This document shows, piece after piece, positions 40,533-49,445 of a stretch of 64,000 nt of DNA (position 1 is its first letter; each line of letters opens with the position of its first letter). The notes below the pieces were generated by a model that saw only the letters and a program-made list of their open reading frames with translations, ran no database searches and had not been told where the DNA came from. The position numbers and the translations under genes were made by a program. Where the stretch lies: assembly GCF_018614575.1 (NCBI RefSeq), contig NZ_JAGGOJ010000012.1, forward strand, positions 1 to 64,000. The letters run 5' to 3'. Source of the DNA: Streptomyces sp. ISL-10 (lineage in GTDB: Bacteria; Actinomycetota; Actinomycetes; Streptomycetales; Streptomycetaceae).

Positions 40533-41636
40533 TCACTCGTTGGCCGCGCGGGGCCGGTCCTCGTCCGCGTACTGGTCGAAAAGCGGCGTGCGGCCGCGGT
40601 CCCGGGAGCGGCGCGGCTGCGGTGGCCGCAGGCCGGCGGATGGCTCCGCGGACGCCGGGGCGGGCGGGACGGCCGGTTCCGCGGCGGAGGAACGCGCCGC
40701 GCTCCACGTCTCCGGGTCGCTGACGTCCACCCCGCTCGTCGCACGCGGGGCGACGGGCGCGGTGACGTACGTCGGCAGCGGCACGGGCACCGGGTCCCAG
40801 CTGTCGCCCGTGGCCGGGCCGCGCTGGCGCTGCTGGTCCACCCACTCCGCATGATCGGTCTGCTCGACCAGCGCACGCCGTCCGGCCTCCTGCGGGGAGA
40901 GCGTCGGCGCCGGTTCCGGGTCGGCATGCGCGGCGGGCTCCTCGTCGGGCTCGGCCGCACCGGCGGGCTGCTGGTGGCGGCGCGGCCGGCTCTCCCGCAG
41001 CCGCTGCGCCGCGGCCTCGGCCTGCCTGCGGTCCATGACGTAGGCGAAACGCCGCCTCTCCTGAGCCCGCAGATACACGATGTACGTGCTCAGCAGTACG
41101 GCCGGGACGGCCGGTGCCCAGAGGAAACCGAGTCCGCCGACCGCCGCGACGACCGCGCCGGCGCTGAAGGCGACGAAGAGGAGGGTCGTGGTCCGTCTGC
41201 GGCGGGCCAGCACCTTGGTGCGCCGGGCGCGCTCGCCGGCGGCGCTGTTCTGCCGCTGCCGCTCCCGCTCCCGCGGGGCCGGGCGCCGGGCCGGGGGACG
41301 CCCCGCACCGGCGGCGCCGGGGGTCGCCTCGGAGGGCACCTCCTGGCGCACTTCGGTTCGGGGCGCGGCGAAGGCCCGGACGTCCACGGAACTCAATCGG
41401 TCCGTGACGGCATCCGGGTCCACGTCGCGCTCGGGCCCCTCTGCGGTGCGTCCCCGCAGCTCCTTGGCGTACCGGCGCTCCATCCCCGCCCGGCCGGACA
41501 ACAGCCGGATGGCGGTGGAGAAGCGTTCCGTTGGACGAGCTTCGTTGAGCTCGTCCTGCCTGCGGAGCCACATCGGCACCAAGTAGGCGGCCCAGGCCCC
41601 GACGATGACTGCGTAGATGAGGCCGCTGCTGCTCAC
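40533..41636 (-). CDS. sepX: SepX/GlpR-type divisome membrane protein
   Basis: This 367-residue protein starts at GTG with a membrane helix (SSSGLIYAVIVGAWAAYLVPMWL) followed by RRQDELNEARPTERFSTAIRLLSGR, the signature I associate with SepX of Streptomyces and GlpR of Corynebacterium. A basic linker leads to two more helices (about 150-195: TTTLLFVAFSAGAVVAAVGG then WAPAVPAVLLSTYIVYL), and a long disordered cytoplasmic tail rich in Pro/Glu/Ala ends it. SepX is needed for normal septation and sporulation. The gephyrin-like Glp partner gene lies three genes upstream in the same direction. The assignment rests on remembered family features. Confidence 0.7.
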   Translation of the reverse strand: MSSSGLIYAVIVGAWAAYLVPMWLRRQDELNEARPTERFSTAIRLLSGRAGMERRYAKELRGRTAEGPERDVDPDAVTDRLSSVDVRAFAAPRTEVRQEVPSEATPGAAGAGRPPARRPAPRERERQRQNSAAGERARRTKVLARRRRTTTLLFVAFSAGAVVAAVGGLGFLWAPAVPAVLLSTYIVYLRAQERRRFAYVMDRRQAEAAAQRLRESRPRRHQQPAGAAEPDEEPAAHADPEPAPTLSPQEAGRRALVEQTDHAEWVDQQRQRGPATGDSWDPVPVPLPTYVTAPVAPRATSGVDVSDPETWSAARSSAAEPAVPPAPASAEPSAGLRPPQPRRSRDRGRTPLFDQYADEDRPRAANE

Positions 41637-41772
41637 GCATCACACCGTAGAGGGATTCGCGCAAGGGCATCCGCCAATTGGCCCGGTGTGTCGCACGATC
41701 TGGCTGATATCACCGACCTTTTTTGTGATTACTCAGATCAGTTCACGCTCTGCGACGATCAATTTCGAACAC

Positions 41773-42414
41773 TTATTTTATTTCCTGCGCCGTTCCGGGT
41801 GCCGCTCCAGGTCGTGCCTGGTGCCAGCGGGTCAGCAGCCCTTCCGGCACCTCCTCGGCCGTCAGCGCGAAGACCAGATGGTCACGCCACGCACCGTCGA
41901 TGTGGAGATAACGGGGCCGCAGCCCCTCCTCGCGGAATCCGAGTTTCTCCACGACCCGGCGGCTGGGCACGTTCTCCGGTCGGATGCACACTTCGATGCG
42001 GTGCAGCCCGACCGCGCGGAAGCAGTGGTCCACGGCGAGGGCGACCGCGGTGGGCATCACCCCACGGCCCGCGACGTCCCGGTCCACCCAGTAGCCGACA
42101 TGCCCCGAGCACATCGATCCCCAGGTGATCCCGGCGACGGTCAGTTGCCCCACAAGCCGCCCCTGGTACTCGATGACGAACGGCAGCATCCGGCCCGCGT
42201 TGGCCTCCGACCGCAGGTGGCGGACCATCTGCCGGTAGGTCGGGCGCTGTGCGAGCGGGCCGCCCGGGGCGGGTGGCGGGATCGTCGCCTCCCAGGGCCG
42301 CAGCCAGTCGCGGTTGCGCCGGTTGACCTCGCGCCAGTTGCGCTGGTCCCGCATCTTTATGGGGCGCAGGACGACATCGCCGTTCGCGAGGACCACGGGC
42401 CAGGTCACGTTCAT
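41773..42414 (-). CDS. GNAT acetyltransferase (RimJ/RimL type)
   Basis: The 213-residue enzyme has the RimJ/RimL layout: VVLRPIKMRDQRNWREVNRRN at the start, VGYWVDRDVAGRGVMPTAVALAVDH as the acetyl-CoA site and VCIRPENVPSRRVVEKLGFREEG afterwards. Such enzymes acetylate N-termini of ribosomal or other proteins. The stop is 136 bases before sepX, and its start overlaps the mog gene end. The conserved neighbourhood is glp, moaC, mog, rimJ, sepX. Confidence 0.9.
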   Translation of the reverse strand: MNVTWPVVLANGDVVLRPIKMRDQRNWREVNRRNRDWLRPWEATIPPPAPGGPLAQRPTYRQMVRHLRSEANAGRMLPFVIEYQGRLVGQLTVAGITWGSMCSGHVGYWVDRDVAGRGVMPTAVALAVDHCFRAVGLHRIEVCIRPENVPSRRVVEKLGFREEGLRPRYLHIDGAWRDHLVFALTAEEVPEGLLTRWHQARPGAAPGTAQEIK

Positions 42415-42938
42415 GACGTCGGTGAGGACGGGTCCGCAGGACGTGGATGGTCCCCGCCGCGGATCTGGTCCACGGCGTGGCGCAGGATCCCCTCCAGCAC
42501 CGCGAGCCCGTCGCGCACGCCACCGGTGGAGCCGGGGAGATTGACGATCAGGGTGCGGCCGGCGACCCCGGCGGCGCCCCGGGACAGCGCGGCGGCGGGC
42601 ACCTTCTCCCGCCCGTACGCCCGGATCGCCTCCGGGATGCCCGGGACCTCGCGGTCCAGCAGCGCACGCGTGACGTCAGGCGTGCGGTCCGTGGGCGAGA
42701 TGCCCGTGCCGCCGGTGGTGAGGATGACGTCGTATCCGGCCTCGACCCCCTTGCGAAGCGCATCGCCGACGGGGTCGCCGTCGGGCACCACCCGGGGGCC
42801 GTCGACGGCGAACCCCAGGACGGTGAGCTTCTCGGCGATCAGCGGGCCGCCCTTGTCCTCGTACACCCCGGCGGAGGCGCGGTTGGAGGCGGTCACGACC
42901 AGGGCGCGGTACGGCGCTGTGGCGTGGGCGTCGGTCAT
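42411..42938 (-). CDS. Molybdopterin adenylyltransferase-like protein (MogA/MoaB)
   Basis: This 175-residue protein has the MogA/MoaB fold used to adenylate molybdopterin. Motifs are VVTASNRASAGVYEDKGGPLI, VILTTGGTGISPTDRTPDVT and LIVNLPGSTGGVRDGLAVL, which surround the molybdopterin pocket. ATG 42938 overlaps the moaC stop by ATGA. It belongs to the moaC-moeA cofactor group. Confidence 0.92.
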   Translation of the reverse strand: MTDAHATAPYRALVVTASNRASAGVYEDKGGPLIAEKLTVLGFAVDGPRVVPDGDPVGDALRKGVEAGYDVILTTGGTGISPTDRTPDVTRALLDREVPGIPEAIRAYGREKVPAAALSRGAAGVAGRTLIVNLPGSTGGVRDGLAVLEGILRHAVDQIRGGDHPRPADPSSPTS

Positions 42939-43426
42939 GACCGGTCCCCTTCGCGCGTCCAGTCCCCGGATTTGCCGCCCGTCTTCTCCTCGACGCGGAT
43001 GTCCGTGATCACGGCCGCCTTGTCGACCGCCTTCACCATGTCGACGACCGTGAGGGCGGCGACCGAGACCGCGGTGAGGGCCTCCATCTCCACACCCGTG
43101 CGATCCGTCGTCTTCACGGTGGCCGCGATCTCGACCGCGTCGTCGGTGACCGACAGATCCAGCGTCACGCCCGAGACGGCGAGCGGGTGGCACAGCGGAA
43201 TCAGGTCGGGCGTGCGCTTCGCGCCCATGATCCCGGCGATCCTGGCCGTGGCGAGCGCGTCGCCCTTCGGGACGCCCTCGCCGCGCAGCAGCTCCACGAC
43301 CTGCTGCGAGACGAGGACGCGACCGGTCGCCCGTGCGGTGCGAGCGGTCACGTCCTTCTGGGAGACGTCCACCATGCGGGCAGCCCCCGCGTCGTCGATG
43401 TGCGTCAGCCTGCCTTGCGTACTCAT
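42935..43426 (-). CDS. moaC: Cyclic pyranopterin monophosphate synthase MoaC
   Basis: The enzyme (163 residues) performs the second half of the first step of molybdenum cofactor synthesis. Typical blocks are LTHIDDAGAARMVDVSQKDVTAR, KGDALATARIAGIMGAKRTPDLIPLCHPLAV, GVEMEALTAVSVAALTVVDM and VEEKTGGKSGDW. The start MSTQGRLTHID was chosen because earlier codons look non-coding. It follows glp/moeA by 73 bases. Confidence 0.95.
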   Translation of the reverse strand: MSTQGRLTHIDDAGAARMVDVSQKDVTARTARATGRVLVSQQVVELLRGEGVPKGDALATARIAGIMGAKRTPDLIPLCHPLAVSGVTLDLSVTDDAVEIAATVKTTDRTGVEMEALTAVSVAALTVVDMVKAVDKAAVITDIRVEEKTGGKSGDWTREGDRS

Positions 43427-43499
43427 CTGCTGTGGCGCTCCCGGTCCGGTCCCATCAGGGCCTTGTGTGGGCAGACACGGTACCGCCACAGCGGGCCGC

Positions 43500-44801
43500 T
43501 CACCCCAGGAGGACCGCGTCGACCTCGGCGCCGGGCTCCACGGAGGTGGCGGTCTCGGGGACGACGATCAGACAGTCCGCGTGCGCGAGGGCCGCGATCA
43601 GATGGGAGCCCGAGCCCCCGACCGGGGTGGCGCTGCCCGACTCGGCGTCGTACGTCCCCCTCAGGAACTGGCGCTTGCCGGCCGGGGACGCCAGCGCCTT
43701 GTCCGCCTTGAGCGCGGCGCGGACCGTCGGCCGGTGGACGTCCGGGAGGCCCATCAGCGTGCGGATCGCGGGCCGGACGAACAGCTCGAAGGACACATAG
43801 CTGGAGACCGGATTACCCGGCAGGGCCAGCAGGGGGGTGTGCTCCCGGCCGATGGAGCCGAAGCCCTGCGGCTTTCCCGGCTGCATGGCGAGCTTGCGGA
43901 AGTCGATCCCGCTGCCGGGCACGTCCTCGTCCCCGACCGAGGCGAGCGCCTCCTTGACCACGTCGTACGCGCCGACGCTCACTCCGCCCGTGGTCACCAG
44001 GAGGTCGGCGCGGATCAGCTGGTCCTCGATGGTCGCGCGCAGCGTCTCGGCGTCGTCGGTGACCGCCCCGACCCGGTAGGAGATGGCACCGGCGTCGCGT
44101 GCGGCGGCCGCCAGCGCGAAGCTGTTGGAGTCGTAGATCTGCCCCTCCGCCAACCTCTCGCCGGGCTGGACAAGTTCACTGCCGGTCGACAGGACGACCA
44201 CACGCGGGCGGGGACGGACCCGCACGGTGCCGCGGCCGATCGCGGCGAGCAGACCGATCTGCGGGGGACCGAGCACCGTGCCCGCGGCGAGCGCGAGATC
44301 ACCCGCCTGCACATCGCTGCCGCGGGAGCGCACATGGGCTCCCTCCTCGGCCGGACGGTGCACCCGGACCTCGCCGCTCGCGCCCTCGGGGGCCTCACCG
44401 GCCGGACGCATGGCTGTGGCGGCCCCGCCGCCGGTGCCGCCGTCGGTCCACTCGACCGGGACGACGGCCTGGGCGCCGGGCGGCAGCGGCGCGCCGGTCA
44501 TGATGCGCGCGGCCTGGCCGGGGCCGATGGTGGGCAGCCCGCCGCTGCCGGCCGCCACGTCGCCGATGACGGTGAGCACGGCCGGGAACTCCTCGCTCGC
44601 GCCCGCCACATCGGCGACCCGGACGGCGTACCCGTCCATGGAGCTGTTGTCGAAGGGGGGCAGCGCGATCGGAACGGTGACGTCCTCGACCAGGACACAC
44701 CCCTGTGCGTCCGGCAGCTGGAGCTCGATCGGGTCGAGCGGCCGGATCGCGGCGAGGATGTCCTCCAGGTGGTCGTCAACCGACCAGATCGTGCTGCTCA
44801 C
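43500..44801 (-). CDS. Gephyrin-like MoeA protein (Glp type)
   Basis: This 433-residue protein has all four MoeA/gephyrin domains. PFDNSSMDGYAVRVADV marks the N-terminal domain. The central molybdopterin-binding domain has VVVLSTGSELVQPGE, IYDSNSFALAAAARD and LLVTTGGVSVGAYD, then LPGNPVSSYVSFELFVRPAIRTLMG. It would insert molybdenum into the cofactor. In Corynebacterium the homologue at the equivalent place, Glp, instead binds FtsZ and the membrane receptor GlpR (SepX here). Its place between galU and the moaC-mog-rimJ-sepX genes supports the Glp identity. It begins four bases after galU in transcription order reversed, so the two may be co-transcribed. Confidence 0.9.
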   Translation of the reverse strand: MSSTIWSVDDHLEDILAAIRPLDPIELQLPDAQGCVLVEDVTVPIALPPFDNSSMDGYAVRVADVAGASEEFPAVLTVIGDVAAGSGGLPTIGPGQAARIMTGAPLPPGAQAVVPVEWTDGGTGGGAATAMRPAGEAPEGASGEVRVHRPAEEGAHVRSRGSDVQAGDLALAAGTVLGPPQIGLLAAIGRGTVRVRPRPRVVVLSTGSELVQPGERLAEGQIYDSNSFALAAAARDAGAISYRVGAVTDDAETLRATIEDQLIRADLLVTTGGVSVGAYDVVKEALASVGDEDVPGSGIDFRKLAMQPGKPQGFGSIGREHTPLLALPGNPVSSYVSFELFVRPAIRTLMGLPDVHRPTVRAALKADKALASPAGKRQFLRGTYDAESGSATPVGGSGSHLIAALAHADCLIVVPETATSVEPGAEVDAVLLG

Positions 44802-44805
44802 GGTC

Positions 44806-45729
44806 CTACATCTCCTCGTTCACAAAGCTGCGAAGCCAGTCCCGGAACTCCGGGCCCAGGTCCTCACGTTCGCATGCGAGTCTGACAATGGCACGCAGAT
44901 AGTCACCCCGGTCACCGGTGTCGTAGCGGCGGCCCTTGAAGACCACACCGTGCACGGGGCCGCCGGAGCGCTCCGCCTCGTCCTCCGACTGCTCGGCCTC
45001 GGCCAGCTTCTGGATGGCGTCGGTGAGCTGGATCTCGCCGCCGCGGCCCGGCTCGGTCTTGCGGAGTATCCCGAAGATCGCGGGATCGAGGACGTAACGG
45101 CCGATGACCGCGAGATTGCTCGGGGCCTCGGCGGCGTCCGGCTTCTCGACGAGGTCCGTGATCTTCACGACGTCGCTGTCGCCGGTGGGCTTCACGGCGG
45201 CGCAGCCGTACATGTGGATCTGGGCCGGGTCGACCTCCATCAGCGCGACGACCGTGCCGCCCTCGCGCTCCTGGATCTCGATCATGCGCGCGAGCAGCGG
45301 GTCGCGCGGGTCGATCAGGTCGTCGCCGAGGAGGACGGCGAACGGCTGGTCCCCGACGTGCGGCTCGGCGCACAGCACGGCGTGGCCGAGGCCGCGCGGG
45401 TCGCCCTGGCGCACGTAGTGCATGGTGGCGAGGTCGCTCGACTCCTGGACCCTCGCGAGCCGGCCGGCGTCGCCCTTGCGGGAGAGCGCCTCCTCCAGCT
45501 CATAGTTACGGTCGAAGTGGTCCTCGAGGGGGCGCTTGTTGCGACCCGTGATCATCAGGACGTCGGAGAGACCGGCCGAGACCGCCTCCTCGACGACGTA
45601 CTGGATCGCGGGCTTGTCGACCACAGGCAGCATCTCTTTGGGAGTGGCTTTCGTGGCAGGCAGGAACCGGGTGCCAAGGCCTGCGGCAGGGATGACAGCC
45701 TTGCTGATCCTGAAGTGCGACTGAGTCAT
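44806..45729 (-). CDS. galU: UTP-glucose-1-phosphate uridylyltransferase
   Basis: The 307-residue enzyme makes UDP-glucose for wall and glycan synthesis. It shows KAVIPAAGLGTRFLPATKATPKEMLPVVDKPAIQYVVEEA, the nucleotide-binding and Mg site of GalU, VLLGDDLID and GCAAVKPTGD. Length is normal. The ATG (MTQSHFRISK) was chosen over longer forms with non-coding character. It is divergent from the cyclo-ligase gene and directly precedes the glp gene. Confidence 0.95.
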   Translation of the reverse strand: MTQSHFRISKAVIPAAGLGTRFLPATKATPKEMLPVVDKPAIQYVVEEAVSAGLSDVLMITGRNKRPLEDHFDRNYELEEALSRKGDAGRLARVQESSDLATMHYVRQGDPRGLGHAVLCAEPHVGDQPFAVLLGDDLIDPRDPLLARMIEIQEREGGTVVALMEVDPAQIHMYGCAAVKPTGDSDVVKITDLVEKPDAAEAPSNLAVIGRYVLDPAIFGILRKTEPGRGGEIQLTDAIQKLAEAEQSEDEAERSGGPVHGVVFKGRRYDTGDRGDYLRAIVRLACEREDLGPEFRDWLRSFVNEEM

Positions 45730-45824
45730 GCGGAGCACCATATCCGCTGAATATGGGCCGGAAGATGATGCTCCGGTTAACTTCATCCTCATAGAGACGC
45801 ATACGAGAGGTTTACAGGCGACCA

Positions 45825-46442
45825 ATGGGCAAGGAAATGTCCGGAAAGATTGCTCTTCGCGCGGAACTTCTCGGTGCGCGGCGGCTGCTGTCCCCTGACG
45901 ACGTGAGCGACGCGGCAACGGTTCTCGCCCGGCACGCGCTGCTGCTGCCGGAGCTGGCCGAGGCCGGTACCGTCGCCGCGTACGTCTCCGTCGGGCGCGA
46001 ACCGGGCACCCACGCGCTGCTCGACGCACTGCATGCGCGGGGCACACGGGTCCTGCTGCCGGTCCTCCTTCCGGACAACGACCTCGACTGGGGCCTCTAC
46101 CGCGGCGCCGGCCACCTGGCACCCGCCGGCCGCGGCCTGCTGGAGCCGGACGGCGAGCGGCTCGGCCCCGAGGCAGTCGTCGACGCGGACGCCGTCCTGC
46201 TGCCCGGCCTCGCCGTCGACGACCTCGGGATGCGGCTGGGCCGCGGCGGCGGCTCGTACGACCGCGTCCTCGCCCGGCTCGCCGCGGCGCAGGCCGACCC
46301 CGCCCTCGTCGTGCTCCTCTACGCGAACGAGGTGGTCGCGCGGGTCCCGGTGGAACCGCACGACCACCCCGTCCACGCCGTGGTCACGCCTCAAGGAGTG
46401 CGCCGCTTCACTGGGCCGAGCCGCCCGGCGGGACGAGCGTGA
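45825..46442 (+). CDS. 5-formyltetrahydrofolate cyclo-ligase
   Basis: The protein (205 residues) converts 5-formyl-THF to methenyl-THF with ATP. It has KIALRAELLGARRLLS at the start, VLLPVLLPDNDLDWGLY, and the signature VLLPGLAVDDLGMRLGRGGGSYDRVLARL. It starts at ATG, about 95 bases from the divergent galU. Its 3' end overlaps the convergent penicillin acylase gene by about 35 bases. Confidence 0.93.
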   Translation: MGKEMSGKIALRAELLGARRLLSPDDVSDAATVLARHALLLPELAEAGTVAAYVSVGREPGTHALLDALHARGTRVLLPVLLPDNDLDWGLYRGAGHLAPAGRGLLEPDGERLGPEAVVDADAVLLPGLAVDDLGMRLGRGGGSYDRVLARLAAAQADPALVVLLYANEVVARVPVEPHDHPVHAVVTPQGVRRFTGPSRPAGRA

Positions 46443-49227
46443 GCCTGTCCACGGTCGCGGCGTCCACCGCCTGGGCGCCGTAGGCCCAGTCGAGCAGCTC
46501 GCCCTCTGCCCACTTGTCGGTCTGGTCGGTGTAGTGCGCGCTGTACGCGTGACCCGACGCCCCGGTCAGATTGATCCACCGGGACTTGTCCCACTCGCCG
46601 ACGGTGACGACCATCCGCATCGACGGCACCCACACGACGCCGTAGCCTCCCGCCGCATTCCAGCCGGTGGCGTTGACCGCGGCCTCGCCGCCGCCCAGGT
46701 TCCACGGACCCCGGTTGAGCACGAACTGCAGGAAGCCCGGGCCCTCGGTGCCAAGCGTCTGGTTCTTCAGCGTCAGCTGGTGCAGGCGGCCCCAGCTCCA
46801 GGTGGAGGCATCCTTGCCGAGCTCCGCGGTCAGCTCCCAGCGGGCGTCCTCCATGGCGCGGTCGAGGAGCTCGTCACGGGTGTCGGTCGCCTTGTCCGTA
46901 CGCGTCTTCGGCGTGCGCCACCACTCGCTGTCCTCGTCCTTGAGCAGCCGGCGCACCACCTCGTACCAGCGGTCGCCTCCGTCGGGCTGCGCGAGGTCGC
47001 TGTCCCGCTGGCCGCATTCGCGCACCCGCTCCGTCAGGTCGTCGTCCGGCGCGGTGCTGTCGGCGGGCAGCACGTTCAGGCATTCGCCCTCGACCCTCAG
47101 CTCCTTGGGGAGCTTGTTGCCGAACGCCAGCTTGAGCACATTGCGCCACACGGCATTGAAGTACGCGGCGGCACCGGAGTCCGGCTCCTGGGTGTAGTCC
47201 CAGCCCTCCAGCAGCTTCTGCGCCTCGCGGACATAAGGGTCGGAGACGTCGATCTTCAGCAGATAGGGGGTCAACAGCTTGGCTATCTCGCTGCTGTTGT
47301 CCATCTGCATGGTGCGCATGTCTTCGGTGGAGATCTTGCCGCCGCCCCGGATCTTGGACGCGATGAGGTCGTTTATCCGCTGGCTGCGGGCGCCGTAGCC
47401 GTAGTCCTCGGTGATCAGATACGGGTATTTCTTCGCGTCGACGACCGCCTGGTTCGCGGTGACGATGTAGCCGCGGTCCGGGTTGTAGTCGTAGGGCAGC
47501 TCCTCGAAGGAGATGTAGCCGTCCCACTTGTACCTCGGGTCCCAGCCGGGCGCGGGCGTCGTGCCGTCGCCCTCGCCCCGAAGCGGGATCTTGCCCGGGG
47601 CCTGGTAGCCGATGTTGCCCTTGGCGTCGGCGTAGACGAGGTTCTGGGAGGGCACCTCGAAGTCGCGGGCGGCGCGGCGGAAGGAGGTGAAGTCCTTGGC
47701 CCGGTCGAGCGCGAAGACGGCGTCCATCGACTTGCCGGGCTGCAGTGCCGTCCACTGCAGGGACACCGCGTAGCCGGTGCCGCGGTCGGGTGCTGCGTTG
47801 GACACGGGGGCCCGCTCACCGACCTTCTCCAGCTCGTCGCTGCGGTCGGAGACCAGCGGGCCGTGCTCGGTGGAGCGGACCGTGATCGTCTTGTCGGAGC
47901 CGCCGGCGACCTTGATGACCTCCGTGCGGTGGGCCAGCTTCTCCTGCCGGCTGCCGACGAGGTAGTTGTCGCCGCTGAGCTTCTCCAGGTAGAGGTCGGT
48001 CACGTCGGCGCCGAGGTTGGTGAAGCCCCAGGCGATGTCCTGGTTGTGGCCGATGATGACGCCGGGCATACCGGAGAAGGTGTAACCCGCGACGTCGAAC
48101 GAACAGCGGTCGGACACCGTGCGGCAGTGCAGACCCATCTGGTACCAGAGGGACGGCAGCTGGGGCGCGAGGTGCGGGTCGTTGGCCAGCAGGGGCTTGC
48201 CGGTCGTCGTGTATGTGCCGGAGACGACCCAGGAGTTGGAGCCGATGCCGTTGCCGTTGGGGCCGAGCAGCTCCGGAATGGCGTCGAGCGTGTCGGAGAG
48301 CGCACCCAACTGGGAGTTCAGGCCGGCGCCCGCTTCGGACGCGCTGCCCGAGCCGCCGCCCGGTGCGCCGCTGTCGGCGGAGCCGTTGCCCGTCGCGCCG
48401 TCGCTCGCCGCGTCGTCACCCGTCGATCCGCTGCCCGTCGAGCCGGAGGGCTTGGCAGCCGGGTCGTACGCGCCGGTGGCCGGGTCGATCCCGCCCCCCT
48501 GCACGATCGGCTTGTTGCGGTCATAGGGATACGACGGGTAGAGGTCGCGGATCTGCTTCTCGCTGAGCCTGCTGGTGAGCAGCGAGCGGTCGATCTCTTC
48601 CTGCATGTTGCCGCGCAGGTCCCAGGCCATCGCCTTCAGCCAGGCCACGGAGTCGACCGGGGTCCACGGCTCGGGCTTGTAGTCGTTGGTGAAGGCCAGG
48701 GCCGCGTATTCGACCGACAGTTCCTCGGCCGAGCGGTCCTTGAGGTAGGCGTTGACGCCGTCCGCGTACGCCCGCAGATACTTCTTCGTCTCGGCCGAGA
48801 GCTTGGTGTCGTACTCCTGCTGTGCCACTCGGCGCCAGCCGAGCGTGCGCAGGAAGGCGTCCGTCTCGACCTGGCCCGATCCGAACATTTCGGAGAGCCG
48901 CCCCGCGGTCATGTGCCGGCGGACGTCCATCTCCCAGAAGCGGTCCTGCGCCTGGACGAAGCCCTGGGCACGGAAGAGGTCTTCGTCGCTGTCCGCATAG
49001 ATCTGCGGAATGCCGTAGTCGTCGCGCTTGACCTCCACCCGGCCGCCGAGACCTTGGAGTTCGATCGTGCCATTGGTGGTCGGGAACGAGGCGCGAACCG
49101 TGCTGATGCTCCAGTAGGCCCCGTAACCGACACCTGCGACAAGCGCCAGCACCAGGACGAGCACGAGCAGTCGGGCGCGTCGCCCCTTCTTCTTCTTGGG
49201 GGAAGAGGCGGTTGTGTTGGCGGGCAT
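46408..49227 (-). CDS. Penicillin acylase (N-terminal nucleophile hydrolase)
   Basis: This 939-residue exported enzyme belongs to the penicillin acylase family. The N-terminus is basic (KKKKGRRARLL) with one membrane helix or signal anchor. The alpha chain has ELQGLGGRVEVKRDDYGIPQIYADSDEDLFRAQGFVQAQDRFW, and a long Gly/Ser/Ala spacer follows (about 270-325). The beta chain starts at the nucleophile serine in GIGSNSWVVSG. Later motifs include LLANDPHLAPQLPSLWY and HNQDIAWGFTNLGADV. Autoprocessing would release both chains. The natural substrate could be acyl-homoserine lactones or amides. It starts at ATG 49227. Confidence 0.92.
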   Translation of the reverse strand: MPANTTASSPKKKKGRRARLLVLVLVLALVAGVGYGAYWSISTVRASFPTTNGTIELQGLGGRVEVKRDDYGIPQIYADSDEDLFRAQGFVQAQDRFWEMDVRRHMTAGRLSEMFGSGQVETDAFLRTLGWRRVAQQEYDTKLSAETKKYLRAYADGVNAYLKDRSAEELSVEYAALAFTNDYKPEPWTPVDSVAWLKAMAWDLRGNMQEEIDRSLLTSRLSEKQIRDLYPSYPYDRNKPIVQGGGIDPATGAYDPAAKPSGSTGSGSTGDDAASDGATGNGSADSGAPGGGSGSASEAGAGLNSQLGALSDTLDAIPELLGPNGNGIGSNSWVVSGTYTTTGKPLLANDPHLAPQLPSLWYQMGLHCRTVSDRCSFDVAGYTFSGMPGVIIGHNQDIAWGFTNLGADVTDLYLEKLSGDNYLVGSRQEKLAHRTEVIKVAGGSDKTITVRSTEHGPLVSDRSDELEKVGERAPVSNAAPDRGTGYAVSLQWTALQPGKSMDAVFALDRAKDFTSFRRAARDFEVPSQNLVYADAKGNIGYQAPGKIPLRGEGDGTTPAPGWDPRYKWDGYISFEELPYDYNPDRGYIVTANQAVVDAKKYPYLITEDYGYGARSQRINDLIASKIRGGGKISTEDMRTMQMDNSSEIAKLLTPYLLKIDVSDPYVREAQKLLEGWDYTQEPDSGAAAYFNAVWRNVLKLAFGNKLPKELRVEGECLNVLPADSTAPDDDLTERVRECGQRDSDLAQPDGGDRWYEVVRRLLKDEDSEWWRTPKTRTDKATDTRDELLDRAMEDARWELTAELGKDASTWSWGRLHQLTLKNQTLGTEGPGFLQFVLNRGPWNLGGGEAAVNATGWNAAGGYGVVWVPSMRMVVTVGEWDKSRWINLTGASGHAYSAHYTDQTDKWAEGELLDWAYGAQAVDAATVDRLTLVPPGGSAQ

Positions 49228-49445
49228 CGCTGTCCTTCGAGGGGCAGGGTGGTCCTGGGAATGCTGAGGCAACTCTAGGCGCAGCGCCCGACCGGCCCTG
49301 ACGCGGTATCCACAAGGCCGCTCCCGCAGACAGACAAACGGATCATCTGACCGTCAAGGAAACGTTAAAGATTAGGTAAGGTAACAAAGTGCCGCAGCCG
49401 GTTACGACATCTCCGGCATGAGGGCGCGAGGGGAAGGATCGGCCA

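Noticed and set aside
46033-49278. 1081-codon plus-strand frame opposite the penicillin acylase
   Set aside because: It is the antisense of a clear acylase gene; composition is that of a shadow frame.
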